DNA from: Lanius collurio
Lineage: Eukaryota > Chordata > Aves > Passeriformes > Laniidae
Direction of reading: 5' to 3'
DNA: 64,000 bases
Assembly (NCBI GenBank): GCA_020086605.1
Contig: JACBWW010000018.1
Coordinates: 19,135,622-19,199,621 of the forward strand
A program made the position numbers and the translations under genes. Shown here in pieces: positions 33,073-46,025 of the stretch; the first letter of the stretch is position 1; each line of letters starts with the position of its first letter. Below the pieces are notes generated by a model, which was given only the letters and a program-made list of their open reading frames with translations, was not told the DNA's origin and searched no databases.

Positions 33073-36000
33073 AAAGAGCTTTTGCCATTATAATAAATAT
33101 TTCTCACAGTTGTTTGAGTTGTAAGAAAAATGTTTTGTATTTCAGTGAATGTCTTCCAGGGCAAATTGTGAATGGCCTTTGATTGTGTTAGAAGTATCAA
33201 TGTGTTTATCTTGCAACTGTTGGCAAAGTCCACATTAGTTGGTTCTTCTGCTGTCTACATGTGCAAGGTTATTTTGATATGGATTAGTTATTCCTAGTTC
33301 ATCAAGGCCCTTTGTAAGATTCTTTCTTACAGTACATATAGTAGACATTATATACATAACCAATTAAATTTTAAGAGTATCTTCTATTAAAAAGGACAAA
33401 AAGCCCCCCTTGGTCATCCTGTTGAGGTGCGTGGGCACTACAACCCTCCCAGTTGTATTATTTGCTGGTAAGATGGGCATTGCTTTTGTCTTAAAAAATG
33501 AACCCTCTCACTGTGTGGGTCTGTGGGCTGGTTGTGAAAGCACCAAACTCAATTTTCTCGTCAGTCTCCTCTTGTCCCAGTGCCTAGAACATAGCTGGGG
33601 TCCCATGTTAGAGAGATACTCACTGCTTGCATGTACTGGGGCACAAAGCTGGACTTTTAGAGATCCTGTGTGTATGGACAGAAACGGTGGGAAGAATTAA
33701 AAAAAAAAAACATGTAAGATAAAGAGATGGAAACTTCCAGAGGTAGCCAGGGAAAACACTCTCAATGTGTTTTGACTTGCTCTTTGACGCTGTGGATGAC
33801 TTCATGTGCGAGGCTCAGAGGGTATGTGAAATGCAGTGTCAGACTAGGAGAACATCCCTTACGTAGGCTGAGGTTGTCTGTTGTGCCAGCAGCAAGGCTT
33901 GTGTATGTTGGACACTGCTGCAGAGCTCCAGAAAGCTCCACTGATGGTGTTCGAATATGTGAAATTTCATTTGCGTGCTTAATGTGCCTCCCACTTTCCC
34001 AGCTGTGGCCTGTAACTGCCTGCTTGCAGAAAGGAGTTTTTTCAAGGTGAAACAAACGAAATGCACAGGTTTTAAAAACACATTCAGAGATCAGGTCAGT
34101 CAGATTTTATTTGTGTTAATGTGCCTGTAAATGGTGAAAGTTTGGAACTGCAGTGTACTTCTGTGTGCCTGTTGCTGCCTACCTGTATTTGTTAATCTGG
34201 TGCTGTTGGACCTACTGCTGTTCTGTGTAATTAAAATAACCCCCCAAGCCTCCCCCTGTGTGATAAAAAGACAAATGGTGCAAGACTCTGCTGCTTTTTC
34301 CTTTCTGAATTAACCCCTTCCAAGTGTCAGGGTGGCTCTGCCTTCTCTTCCTCTTGGCTCTGCTTCCTTGTCTGTGCTGTAGCAGGAAAGTGGCAAATTA
34401 GTGTAGTGAACTCTGGTGTCTTGTGTCCATCCTGACAGTTTGCATCATTTTATTCTTACCCCTTCCTAAGGCTGTATTGGATTTTTCTAATCATTCCCTG
34501 CCTGTCTTTTTTTTTTTTCCTGGGCTTTCTCTCTCCTTTTTGTTATTTTGGACTTTCCTTTTGCATTCTCATCTGTTCTCTTGCCAGTCTTTTAAATCAA
34601 TTTGGTGCCTTTTTGTTTCTGTTCTCTGTGTTTTCTCTGCTTTCTTCCCCTTTCTCCTAATGTTAGTTAAGTTTATATGCAGGACTCAGTCCTAGGTAGC
34701 CCTCTTGAACTGGAGGGGTTGGATGGGTTTGGATGATGTAGCCTGAGTCAGTGGCAGAGCAAAACCTGCTGGTCTGCTGGGGAGGTCTCATGTTCCTGTA
34801 TGTGCCACTGGCAGAAAGCAGGAGGTGAGCAAGGGGCCTGCCTGCGGGCTCATGAGTGGCTGGGATGGGCACACAGGGCAGGAAATGCAGAGGACAAATT
34901 TTGGCAGTGCTTTTATTTGATAAAAATAATCTTGGCTCTAGGCATAAAGCATTGATCCAACTCTTGATGAAGTCAGAGGGAGGCTTTGGAGGGAGTTGGT
35001 GTCAGCATTTAGTGCAGACACGAAAAGCTAAGGAAGTTGGAGTGAAAACCTCGGTGCAAGGTGGGGTTGGCTTTGGGCTTTTTAAAATAAGGGGTTTTAT
35101 GCAAGAAGTTTTTATTGACATTGTGACTTAAAATTAGCAAAACCGAGTCAGTCATCGTGAAATCAGTGGCAGCCTTATCTTATTGTTTTTATTGTGGGTA
35201 GTGTTGACAAGTCACATGCCCCATTGTTCTGGGTGAACAAACACGGCTTTGAGGCTGCGAGCTGGGACGTGCGCACAGGCGCCTTTGTCCTGTGTGGAAC
35301 TGCGACTTCGGAGTTGAGAGATCTGTCTTTAAAGAGCTCACATCTAGAAACTGCATGTTAAAATACTTTCTTGTTTGGTATCTAAGCACCATTTTTATTT
35401 CGTGTCTTGTTGTCTAGAACCTAAGAAAATAAACGCAAGTGACTTAATGGATCATAAACTCCTTCCTACCTCGTTGCCCAGTGAAACCTATGGATAGCAG
35501 GCTTGTGTTTTGGCTCTGGGGTGGATGTGCTTGGGACATAGAGAATGCAAGATGTGCTTTTGAGAAAGTCAATAAAAGATATTTGCTTGAAAGTCTTCCA
35601 GGTGTAAGTCCTTTACCACAAAGCTGGTGACACTTGAGATAATAGTGAACCTCACCTCTACTGAAATCACAGTTTTGTGGATGACCTCTAAATTACTCAT
35701 GCTGTTTATAAATCCCTGTAGTCAGGGTATGTGTAGTGTAACTAAGATGGATGCAGTAGAGGCTGGCTGCAGGAGCAGACTTGGCACGTGTAGGCTGTGG
35801 ATGTAGTCATCCAGCCGAATCTGGGGGAGAATTCCATTGAAATTGCTGTGAGTTTTGCTTAAGGAAGTGGAGAAAGATTAGTCTTCCCTGCCTACAGTGA
35901 TTTTTATTATGTTGTTGTTTTTAGTACATCTTAACAATGCCAGTGTAGCTCATTGTCTGGTCCAGTATTTTTAATTTGTAGAATAAGTGTAGTTGTGGTT

Positions 36001-38372
36001 TGGGTTTTTTTATTGGTTTGGTTTTTTGTTTGTTTGTTTTTTTTAAATCAGCTTATAGTCTTGCTTTTTCCTCTTTGGAAACTAGTGCTTGCAGTGGGTT
36101 TTATACCTATACAGGACTGTTCCCCAAAATGATCTTGAATTGTCAGAGCTCCACAGTAGGTATTATCAAGATGCTTTCATATGCAATGGCACAAAAGGTG
36201 GTCGAAGCTTTCAAGCTGGTAGAAATTCTCGTAGCAATCTTGACTGTGTGTCGACAGTGTCAGCTGTGTGTCCATCTGCTCCCTGGTATTAGAAAAGTTC
36301 CCCAGTTTGGGTGGCTTGCAGGCAGTCTGTAAAATACTGCTTTAATTTTGATACAGAATGAATGGCAAACTTTTGGCATCCTAATGTGGGTGTAATACAG
36401 CAATGGAATATATTCTGGGGGTTACTGTTCTAAGTTTTCACTTATTTTATGAACATGACTGCACTTTGTTTACACAGCCTCTTCATAGGAGCTGCTTGAT
36501 AGAGGGAATTATGGAATTACTTTCCTATTACAAATTCTCTCTGTACCTTTCCACAGGCCTGTCTTGCTCTGTGGTGGATCCCCAGAGACACACCTGCACT
36601 CCCCACACCCACAATTTTGCTTTTCTGAGTTGATCTAGTATACGTGTATGTAACAGATAAGTGTGTTTACTTTGTTTTTCATTTACATCACTGAAGATTT
36701 TCTGTCCACATAATGATTAGGACAGAAAGCTGGTGTCTGGATTATCTGTTATTTCTGCCACTGTGTGACCTTAGCAAATGGATTAACAAATTTACCCATG
36801 CACCAGTGATTTAATACTTAACAGGAGCTTTTTCAGACCAGTTCAGTGCCCTGAGATCTTCTGGTGAAAGGCTGTGTAGTGGTGTAAAGTAGCTTTTGTT
36901 TAATTTTTCAGTCTCTGCTTCCTTGGAGTTTTCAGTTTAAGCAAGTGCTCCTTTTTTTGTTTATAGATTTTGTGTGTGTCTTTTAGTTTTCTTTTCTGTT
37001 GGACAGAACATGGTCCTTCACATTGGAAATATTTTCTGCTAGTGGCCAGGACGTGTTGAAATTAGGCTACTTGGTTGATAAAGGTAGGCATGTTTGTGTC
37101 ATTTGTAATGTGGAAATGCAACCTTATATGAAGTTTTAAGATGCCTGCACTTTTTCTGGACCCCAGCAGCATTTTGCGAGCGAGGAAAGGCTGAAATTTC
37201 TTGGTGGAGCCACTTCAGGAATGGGTTTTGGAGAAGATCTACACAAGCAACCACTCATCCCAGCAGTGGAGGTGGGAAAGGGAGCAGTGGGACCCTTGAG
37301 CTGACCCTGCTCTTGATGCAGAAGAGGCAAAAAAAAGTTTCTGTCCTATATTGTGGTACATTGGGTCCTCTGCCCTGGTGATATACAGGTTTACTGGTCC
37401 TAAAAACATAATCTCTGCAGGGATGTGTTAAACCCAACAGCTGTTTTGGCGGGGGAGGAGATTAAAGTCCAGGTAATTTTGCTGCAGCAGTTTACAGCCT
37501 GACTCCACAAACAGCAGCGTTGCTGCCATGAAGGTTGTGACTGAACCATAGCAGTGAACGTGTCTAGGTTAGGTAAGGGTGGGCTGTGAACTTCTTATCT
37601 CGGCTTTGCTATCAGACAGAATCTTCACACAGTGCAGTGGGCCAGCTGATAGCTCAGCCAGCCTGTACATACAGGCTTGTACTGACTGTTTGGATTCATT
37701 CATACATAAAATAGACATAAATCTTTTACATGTGCATATAATTTCATTTGGGCGAGTCTTCCTTTATAACTTCCTAAATGATTCTTGTTTATAAGTTTAA
37801 CTGTGAACTAATTTACAAGTTTTATGAAAATCTTTAATGCCCTTTACTGGGAGCCAGTGGTGTTTTTCTGGCCTGAGGACATTGATTTCTGGTGAGCATT
37901 TTCCCTGTCCTTATGGGTGCCTCCTAAAGCACATCTTGGTCCTGGCTGTCACAGCTGTGCTTGTGACACTGATGAGCAGACATTTGCTGTTAAATTTCCT
38001 TATTTTTGTATTTTATTTGGACATTTTTTCATCTGCTGAAAAAATGAAATTTTAGGAAATGTTTTAATTCTGGGAAATCTCTTCAGTTTGGGAGTAGTGC
38101 TTAAAGCTGTATACATTTGGCTGTAATAAATTGTACTCCTGTATGGTGACTTATTTTCACCATACTCTACCCTGAGAAGTATCCTCTGGTTAATTTCAAA
38201 AGAAAGTCCTGCTAGCACATTATTAAATACCTTAAACTTTGCAAAAATATATTCAAGCACTGACAGTGTGGCTGGAAGTTAAAAGTGGAAATTTGCAGTA
38301 TGCTCACAATTTTTTTTTGGAATGACTCCAGAAAGAAAGTGTCTTATTCCTATTTAGTGTAATATATATCTA

Positions 38373-38388
38373 TATATCAGCTGATATA
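38373..38388. repeat. Perfect 16-bp palindrome around an E-box
   Basis: TATATCAGCTGATATA is its own reverse complement and centres on the E-box CAGCTG. It lies in an AT-rich (TA)-like context. Possibly a dimeric bHLH site, or chance. Confidence 0.9.
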
Positions 38389-39204
38389 GCTGTTGGTGTA
38401 GTCAAGCCGTGATTGTTTAGAAAAGTATCACTTTTAAGTGTGATTCTTTGGTATATTTAGGAGAGCTGAGTGAAGCCCTTTCTTGGTTGAACCATTTTCT
38501 TGTGATCTGAGGCAGTTTACATGTTCTTCCTAAGAAATATATTATCACTCTGTTGAAGTCAATTCAGGTTCTCTGGAAGTAATCCAACTTTCAGGAAAGA
38601 AAAATATTAGTGTGCATGTTGAGGGAAAGGGTTTCCCTTTATTTCAGAATTTGCTTGTTATGTGTAGCAAATAAGCAATTTTCAGATGCATTAAGGCTCT
38701 GTGAAACTAATTTTCAGCGCTGACAGTTTTCTAGTCCTGGGTTAAGCAGAAAGATGTAAATTTAATGTTTCAAATTTTTTTTGTTGTTTTAAATAGGAAA
38801 GGATGTGTATATTTGCTTAGTTATAATTTGACTGCCCTGCATGTTTCAGGAGAACAGAAAAATGAACCTTTTGAAGTTATGAGGATGACGGGGGGTTTTT
38901 TTAGGCAGTTAGTGTTTTGTTGCCAGTTTAAATGTTGGAGTTTATGGAAGTAGCCTTTGCTTGGAAGCCTTGAATATTTGCAATGTGTTGTTTATTTGGT
39001 TTATGAAGTTTTGTGCTGTTTGAACACTGGTTTTTGTTTTAGCAATGAGTTTTGGCAGAGCACATTCTAGCATATGTAGTCAGTCATAAACAAACTAGAA
39101 ACCACTAATGCTTTAGTCCTGTGGCTGTATCAAAGCATGTAAGGTTAAATTAAAACTGTCTGTCTGCACTTCTTGGACCTGTCCTCCACTGAGACCTTCA
39201 GGAT

Positions 39205-39780
39205 GCTCACGTTAAAATTCTGTGCTTTCTGTCATTAAAGCAGTGACTCTCTTTAAGCTTTTGCGACTTCAATCTTTTAATCAAGGAGGGGTTTTCAGGT
39301 TTCCAGGCTTGGTTTGTGGCTGAAGACCAGTGCTGCACACGCAGACCTGTCTCAGCTGGGCGCCTGTTCTCCAAAGCGAGTGGAGCTTCAGTGATTTTTG
39401 CAGGCTTTAATGTGCTTCCCGAGGGAGGGCAGGGATTTGGCAGAAGGCTGCCCTTCGGTAGCTCTGTGCTCTTGGAAGTTACGCAAGCTGGGTCATTTAG
39501 CAACCGGATTGTGAAGTCTGCGGGCAGGCTGCACAAGGGTGCAGTGGAGGGGAGCCCCAGGATCCAGGGCTCTCCTCTCAAGGGTGTGGAGTGAGGGGGA
39601 GGTTGTCACCCCAAGGGATGGACACAGGGAGGACAGTCGGGATGGCCTCTGGACGGGGTCAACAGGAGGAGAGGCTGGAGCCTTCTCCTGAAGGCAGGGG
39701 TTAAATAGGCTGTGCTTGAGCACAGCCTTCTCCAGGAAGCTGCCACCCTCCCTGGGACCTGCCCTTCGTTCTCTCCTCAC
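39205..39780. promoter_or_regulatory. CpG-rich, GC-rich island inside AT-rich DNA
   Basis: I count about 13 CpGs over some 575 bases, with a clear rise in GC against flanks that are T-rich. The segment includes 10-bp-arm and 6-bp-arm hairpins at 39678-39728. No repeat family is recognisable and several short frames exist on both strands without resemblance to known proteins. It may be a minor promoter, a methylated intragenic island, or a GC-rich repeat unknown to me. Confidence 0.35.
39707..39728. repeat. Hairpin with 10-bp perfect arms
   Basis: AGGCTGTGCT and AGCACAGCCT are reverse complements separated by only two bases. It is preceded by a GCCTTC/GAAGGC hairpin. The shape resembles a terminator-like or small RNA stem but is too short to be a microRNA precursor. 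Confidence 0.85.
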
Positions 39781-40440
39781 ATTTAGCCACCAAACCCATG
39801 ATATTCTTCCTACACCTGTTCAAAGCACTTCTTGTGGTGTTGCTTCTGAACCAAATGCTTTCTTTGCCTCCCCATCATTGCAATCATTGAGCTACAGTTT
39901 AGAAATTATTATTTTAAATATTTGCATGTATTTCAGTGTATTTTCCTAAATACTTTATTTAGGCTTTTAACATATTAATGACTCCAAACCTCAGCTAGTT
40001 TTGTTTGGAGCAATTTCTTCCTCAGGCAGAAATCAGACTTGAAATATTTTTTTTTTCCAAAGTTTGTGAGGAAAAAGCTCTCTGGTAGCATTTCTGAGTT
40101 GTTGAGATTAGCTCTGAATTTCCAGATAATGTAATTTTCTTTTTTAAAAGAGCTCCCCTCCCCCCTCCCTGGCAAGCCCTAAGGTATTCTTTGTGTGAAT
40201 GTACTATATGATCTCTAATTATACGATCACATACCATTCCACAAATAGTGCAATACAATAGCATAGAATTATTTCTAGAATCTGGTAGAGGTCTATTCAC
40301 TAGACTACCTTAAACCCTGAGCTTGCAAGTTGTTTTGTGTAAATCGACTCCTTTGCCTCCCAGAAACCCTGTTTACTGTAGCTCTGCCTTAAGCCCAGGT
40401 TCAAAGCTTGTTATGGTATGTCAGCTTGGGATGTCAGCCT

Positions 40441-40690
40441 TGAAAGTTGCCATTTAACTGCTCTTATACATCACATGCATATTAAGTAGGATAGCAGAAT
40501 AACAGTGAAATTGCTCACCTAGGTCTGCAGATGAATTACCATAATTAACTGCTTCTTCCCATGAATTGCACCTAATGAGGGCTGTGCTGTTGGCTGAAAA
40601 TAAATTGCATAATGCATTGGTGTTGACTAAATTATTTACATACCTCAGAGAGGAGATGGTATAAAAAGGCTACAGAACAAGTGCTGGACC
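40441..40690. promoter_or_regulatory. CNE-like block
   Basis: Motif-dense segment with CATATTAAGTAGG, AATTACCATAATTAACTG, AAATAAATTGCATAATGCAT and GACTAAATTATTTACATA words. Nested homeodomain and C/EBP/POU-like sites are characteristic of developmental enhancers in introns. Needs cross-species alignment. Confidence 0.35.
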
Positions 40691-40934
40691 ATTATGGAAA
40701 ATAAATGGGGGGAGGGAATCACAGCTAGAGCATGGTGTAGCCTGCCTTCTGCTGGGTCACCGAGGAGCTCTGTGTCCTGTTTGCAACACAGCGTGTGCCT
40801 CCATGGTTACATATTTATCACATTGCATTGCATAATGTATGTGTGGAGAAAGCAGAGTTAGATCTGTGTACACAGCCTTGGGCCTGCTCTTAAAAAGAGT
40901 GTGGCTGTGTAGTTATAAATTGCTGAAAATGACC

Positions 40935-40951
40935 TTTTTTTTTTTTTTTTT
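40935..40951. repeat. T17 homopolymer
   Basis: Seventeen consecutive T. Simple sequence. Confidence 0.95.
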
Positions 40952-41492
40952 ATTCTCCCCCTACTGTAATTGGTCCCAAAATATCTGAAGTCAAAAGCAG
41001 AATGTGTCTTAAAAAAATCAGTTATGAACCAAACTGGTCAATTTTTGAAATGCTTCCTGTTCTGTGTTTAGCTGGGAAGTGTCCTTTGTGTGCCTGTTGG
41101 GAGGTGGTTGAGGATTAAGCTGTATCCATGGTGTGTTTTTCTTAACTTCTTATTTAGCCAAGAAGTGTTTTAAAAGAGCTGCATTTGGATCTGCTCTCCT
41201 GTTGTTGTCTTGTGGAATTCTGTGCAGCCCTGTTTATTGATACTTATTAGAAAAATGGCTCTACAACATAGAGATTACTTACACTGAGGTACCAGAGGAG
41301 TCAGACAGTAAATGTATGTGTGAGCTGCTCCATGCACACACCCAGGTGACACCAAAACAACTGCAACAACTGAACATGGGCTCAGTCAGCAAAGGTAGTG
41401 GTTTGTGTTAGAATTTTCTAAAATAAGGCTTGTCACAGCTTGTGTTTTCCATAGGTAGAAACCAATCTGGAATTGTAGATCTTGATTCCTAA

Positions 41493-41519
41493 TTTTTTTT
41501 TTTTTGGGGGGGGGGGGGG
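41493..41519 (+). repeat. T13 directly joined to G14
   Basis: Thirteen T followed without interruption by fourteen G, then CGG. A G14 tract can fold as a quadruplex and is prone to slippage and sequencing error, so the exact length should be treated as uncertain. Confidence 0.9.
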
Positions 41520-43810
41520 CGGTTTGCTTTGTTCTGGGACTTTGTTTTAGGCCTAATCTTGACAAAATCCTTGACAAAACTTGAAAATACTTTTTTTGCC
41601 TGTGCATAGGGTTGTCTGTCTCTGCCTCCATCACAGGCTCAGGATGGACGAAGGAAGCTGCCAGTGGGGTCATGGCCCTCTCAGAAATTCAGTTGTTTAT
41701 GTGATCACTTCTGGTTATGATCCCAGTGGAAATGTGGTTGCAGTGGGGAAAAGCTTTGTAAAAACAACTCAGATTAGGAAACTGGATCGCAAATAATTTT
41801 TTATAAGTAGGGCAAAACATTGCATGATAAGGTTTCTATTGAGTAGGCTCCCTTTTCTTGCCAAATTAGCTGGAATAGGTCAGCTTTTGTGACAACAGCA
41901 ACAAGAAAAACTAGTCAGTTGTTTTGGGGTTTTTTTGTTTTCTTTTTTTTTAACCTATTAAAATTTTTTCTTGAAAAGCTTTATTTCCTGTTTGAGAACA
42001 TGTGCTTGAAGTTTGGCAAAGATGTGATCTTTGTGTCAGCAGGGGATATTTTTGGGTTGGTTTTGTTTTGGATTTGTTTTGTTGGTTTGGGGTTTTTTAA
42101 TGTTGGTTAGGGCTATTCTGTAAAACATAAATCTGACATAGGCAACCTTAGGTTTTGCATTTCTAATAGACTGTTCAGGCTGGTGAACTACTTGCTGTGG
42201 AGAGGTTGTGTGTAGTATTAAAAAGCGATAAATGACAAAAACCCATTAATTGTTATGCAGGCAAAAGTGTAAATGTAGCAGAACAAGCTTTGAAATAAAA
42301 TATATCAATGTTACCTAACATTTGTGTCATGCCTAACAAATTATGACAAAACATTTTTAACAAACATTTTTTCCAACATTTCAAAATGCTTTCAGACACT
42401 TCACACACGCTTTTTGCACTGTACACTTCATAGTGATGAGTGATTAACACTGCTGCAAATATATCCTGTCCAAAAAAGTGCCACAGAGAAAAATTTATGT
42501 GTGTAGATTTTGTTGTTTCGTTTTTTTTTTTTAATATTGTGCTTCCTATTTATATTTTTAGAGAACAATCCAAATTTAATTTACAGAAACAAATGTGAGA
42601 TTTCCATAGAAAAAGTTTTGAGATCTGCAGTGAACAGAAAGGGAATCTGCTCATGGTCATCACTGTCCTTCAGAGACACAGTGAATCTTGAAATCACTGC
42701 TGAAGGACAGAGCCTTTTCTGCTGTTCTTCTGTTGTTGTTTGTCACTGAACTTCTGAGCTGTTATTTAGGAGAGAGGGATGATCAGAAAGGACAGCAAAG
42801 ACCTTGGAAATGCCCTGCAAGTATCTGAAATCTGAACTAGGGTGTTGTAAAGGCATATTTCCTTTTTGAGGACTGGAAGAGGAGACCAGGGCCATGAGAG
42901 GAAGAGGAGAAGTAGCATTAATTCTGTTTCTTTCTCTTCTTTTGGATCACTGATTCCGTGAATGTCTGAGCTCAGTGCCACGCTTTAATGTGGTGGGAAC
43001 TTCACCAGCTTCCTTGTTCTTTCTGTTAACAATCAACTGATTTAGGGTCACGAGTGTGTTACAGGACACAGCCACCTGACGTGGCACTGCCTGTTGCCTG
43101 TGGGACAGGGACCCATCAGTGTTCTGGGGCTTAACTGTGCCCTATTGTGTGCAGGTAGAACTTCAGTGAAAAAAGTTGTTCAGGTGAATAGGGAAGGGAT
43201 ACAGAGAGAGCAAAGTGTGCATGGAATTACTGCTGGTAATTGTCCAGGAGGAGGAATGGTTGTTTCAGAATGTGGCATAACTGTCTTCTAATTTGTTTGG
43301 CTTTTTGGTGGGTTGGATGAAAATTTTTGTCTGTTACAGAAAAATTATAAGAGAAAAGTCACAAAGGGAATAAATAAACATAAATTTTGTGCAAAGCAGT
43401 GAGAACCTGCTATGAAGCATGAGTAGAAGGGACAAGACTTTACATTTAGTGTATAATAATAGGTATGGAACAATTGTAAATTTGCAGGTGAGAAAATACT
43501 GTACTTTGTATCAGGCTTTCCAAGTCCCAGTTGAGCAAAGATGGTATTTGTCTTGGCTAACATCTGTTCCTTTCTGGAGTAAGTGGCTTTAAAGGAAGGC
43601 ATGAAACTTTAATATGATTTCTGGTTAGCTCCATCTATCTCTTTCTTTGTATTTTCAAAATGTATTTTATTGTATTAGATTCAAGAATACGGGTTACCTA
43701 TACAAACTGCTGGCTCCTTACATAAGTAATCATATGATAAATACAATTAGATTGAAGTTCAGCAATATTGAAATCACTTCCATAGGAAGCTGGCTGACTG
43801 CCCAGACATC

Positions 43811-43818
43811 TGACGTCA
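43811..43818. promoter_or_regulatory. Perfect CRE octamer
   Basis: TGACGTCA, the full palindromic CREB/ATF site, in otherwise CpG-poor DNA (about 43780-43880). Occupancy unknown. Confidence 0.5.
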
Positions 43819-46025
43819 TCTAGGAACCACACGCTCGGTCTTGGACAAATGTCTTTGGCACAGCCCTGTGAAAGTCACTGTGGTTGAGATCTGGGTGGAA
43901 ATAAGCTCTGAAAGTCTGAGTGTTTATGCCTGACATATTTATATTTATTATTCCCAGGCATCTCCCTCCCCTCAGATCCCTTCCTGCGCACCTCTGAGGA
44001 TCCCTGCTGTCTGCAGGCACTGGGAGGAGAATGCCAATCCTTAGCCATTAAGGATTCCTTCATGTATAGACACAATTTTCCACTCAGCTTTCCAGACCCT
44101 TGTTATGTGCTGTAATAATGTGGGAGAAGGACTTCGTTGTGGCCAACGTAATTCTTGGTAAACAGAGACAAGGAATGATAGCTCATTAAAAAATGCAGTG
44201 TGGCAATAGGAAAATCGTGTTTATTACCAGTTCTAGAGTTGTATAAATAGAGATGTGAGACATCTGCTGAGCATTGCTGTAGTAGAAACACTGAATTCAC
44301 ATTTATTTAAGTTAATAAATCTCAGAACTAGGAAAGAAAGTAGTGGAATGAGGGCTAAGAGCAAGGCAAATGAAATGAGCAGTGGCAGTGGAATGATGGA
44401 AGACTTTTTGGAATGTACTTTCACAAGGAGGTAGCTGTATAACAATATTCCATGTTTTAGGATTTTTATCTCTTTGTGCTTGTTGAAAATCAGGATAGAC
44501 TAGACATAACTAGGAAAAGCCTTGCATCAGGCCATTATTTACACTTTTATTTAGGTGGTGAATGAATGTTGGGCTGGTGGAAGTGAGAGCTTTGTCTTCA
44601 GACCAAGTGTTATCCCAACAGTGGGGAGCTTCCTGTGCTGTTGGGATAGTTGTAGGGGGATGCCCAAATTTTAGGTTTTTGTCTCCTCACACATCTGCAG
44701 GGTTTGGCCTTGAAAGATCACTAATGCTTATGATAAAGTGGGACTTGAGGTTTTTTGGTGGCCTTTTTTTTGTTCAATTGGTTATTTATTTTTAAACAGT
44801 GAATGTGTCTCAATAAAATTCTGAAAATAAAAAAAAACAAAGCCTCTTTTTGTGCATTGTAATTCTAAGCTTCTAAGGAGCAGAGTCATAGTCTAGATTT
44901 AAATCCAAAAGTAAACAAGTAATTTATTGCATGTTAAACACAAGCAAACAAAATCCCAGTATATTGAAAAAATATTTTGAATCTGTTTTCACAGGAAACA
45001 GACAAGAATCTCTCAAAATTGGTCACTCATAGCCTAAATGAGGTAATTGTGTCTGCTGTGTGACAAGTGTGTGTTCTTGCAGGATCACTGGCTTTATTTA
45101 TTGGAGTGAGAATAAAATAGAAGATGCAAGTGCCACAAAATGTAGTTCCACAGATATATGCCAGTATTTCTCTTTATTATAACAAAGTTAGTTGAAATAA
45201 GGAGAAATTTAGAAATTGCATTGGGTATCTTTCAGACTGGTCTTTTTTATTTTGTTGTTTCTTTTTTTTTAAGACTCTTTAAGGTAGACTGCTGGATGTT
45301 TTTCTGCTGTATTTACTTACTGAAATTTGCAAGTTATTTTGCTGACCTCCCCTTATCTCTCATCTCATGAATTTGTATTCAGGATTTTTTGGTTTGTTTA
45401 GCAAAAAATCTGTAAAATAATGCTGTGCTGCTTCCCATTCAACCCCCTTCTTATTGCCTGGGTGAAATTGGTTTTGATGGTACTAATGTTACCTCAAGAC
45501 CCGTCTCTTCCCCCTCCACTGTTGGCTTTCCTCAATAAAAACCCATTAATCCATTTCCAGTTTACCAACCAGTTCTCCAAACCCATTCAGCTTTATCCAA
45601 GGCTGACAGCAAACCAGATTCTCTGTGAAACCTCCACCAATTTCTATGTTCTGATGCCACTATTAGTATGATGATTTTCTTTAAGGTTATTGTTAGAAAT
45701 TTTATAGCAAAAAACAATTGTGGAACAGCTCAGGAGGAGCAGGGCAAGACTTTTTTTTTTGATCCTGGAGTCATTTTAGCTTGGACTTTTTTTTTTTTTC
45801 TAATACATTTTTACAATGTGTATTTTGAGATGGAGAAATTGTAACATTTTTAATATAGTCAAAACAGACCTGAAAACTTGGTGACTTTCTGACTGCCCTG
45901 CCAGCTGGATGTCTGCTCTTTTGTTCTGTGGACATTTGTGTGTGTAAATGAAATGGCTTCTTTCTATTTTATTTGAATGGTGGAAATTACTGTAGTATTT
46001 GGTGAACCAGTATGATTACTGGAAT

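Larger units (their letters stand above)
26726..40440 (+). other. Probable intron of an unidentified + strand gene, first part
   Basis: No recognisable exon. The + strand is T-over-A and G-over-C rich, as expected for a transcribed sense strand. It holds homopolymers (T19 at 27462 and at 33054), a TTCC repeat at 29811, CpG-rich patches at 31040-31365 and 39205-39780, and a faint old-repeat resemblance at 27990-28050. Minus-strand open frames here (28510-28944, 30898-31329) are favoured by the skew, because low T on that strand reduces stop codons, and they are not supported as genes. Confidence 0.55.
40691..46025 (+). other. Probable intron, middle part
   Basis: No exon recognised. Strongly T/G-rich on the + strand in places (for example 42061-42120 has 35 T, 18 G, 5 A and 2 C by my count). 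Holds T17 at 40935-40951, the T13-G14 run at 41493-41519 and a perfect CRE at 43811-43818. Short frames are not supported as coding. Confidence 0.55.

Noticed and set aside
39670..39730. Paired hairpins as a possible microRNA precursor
   Set aside because: Stems of 6 and 10 base pairs are far shorter than the roughly 30-bp stem of a pri-miRNA.
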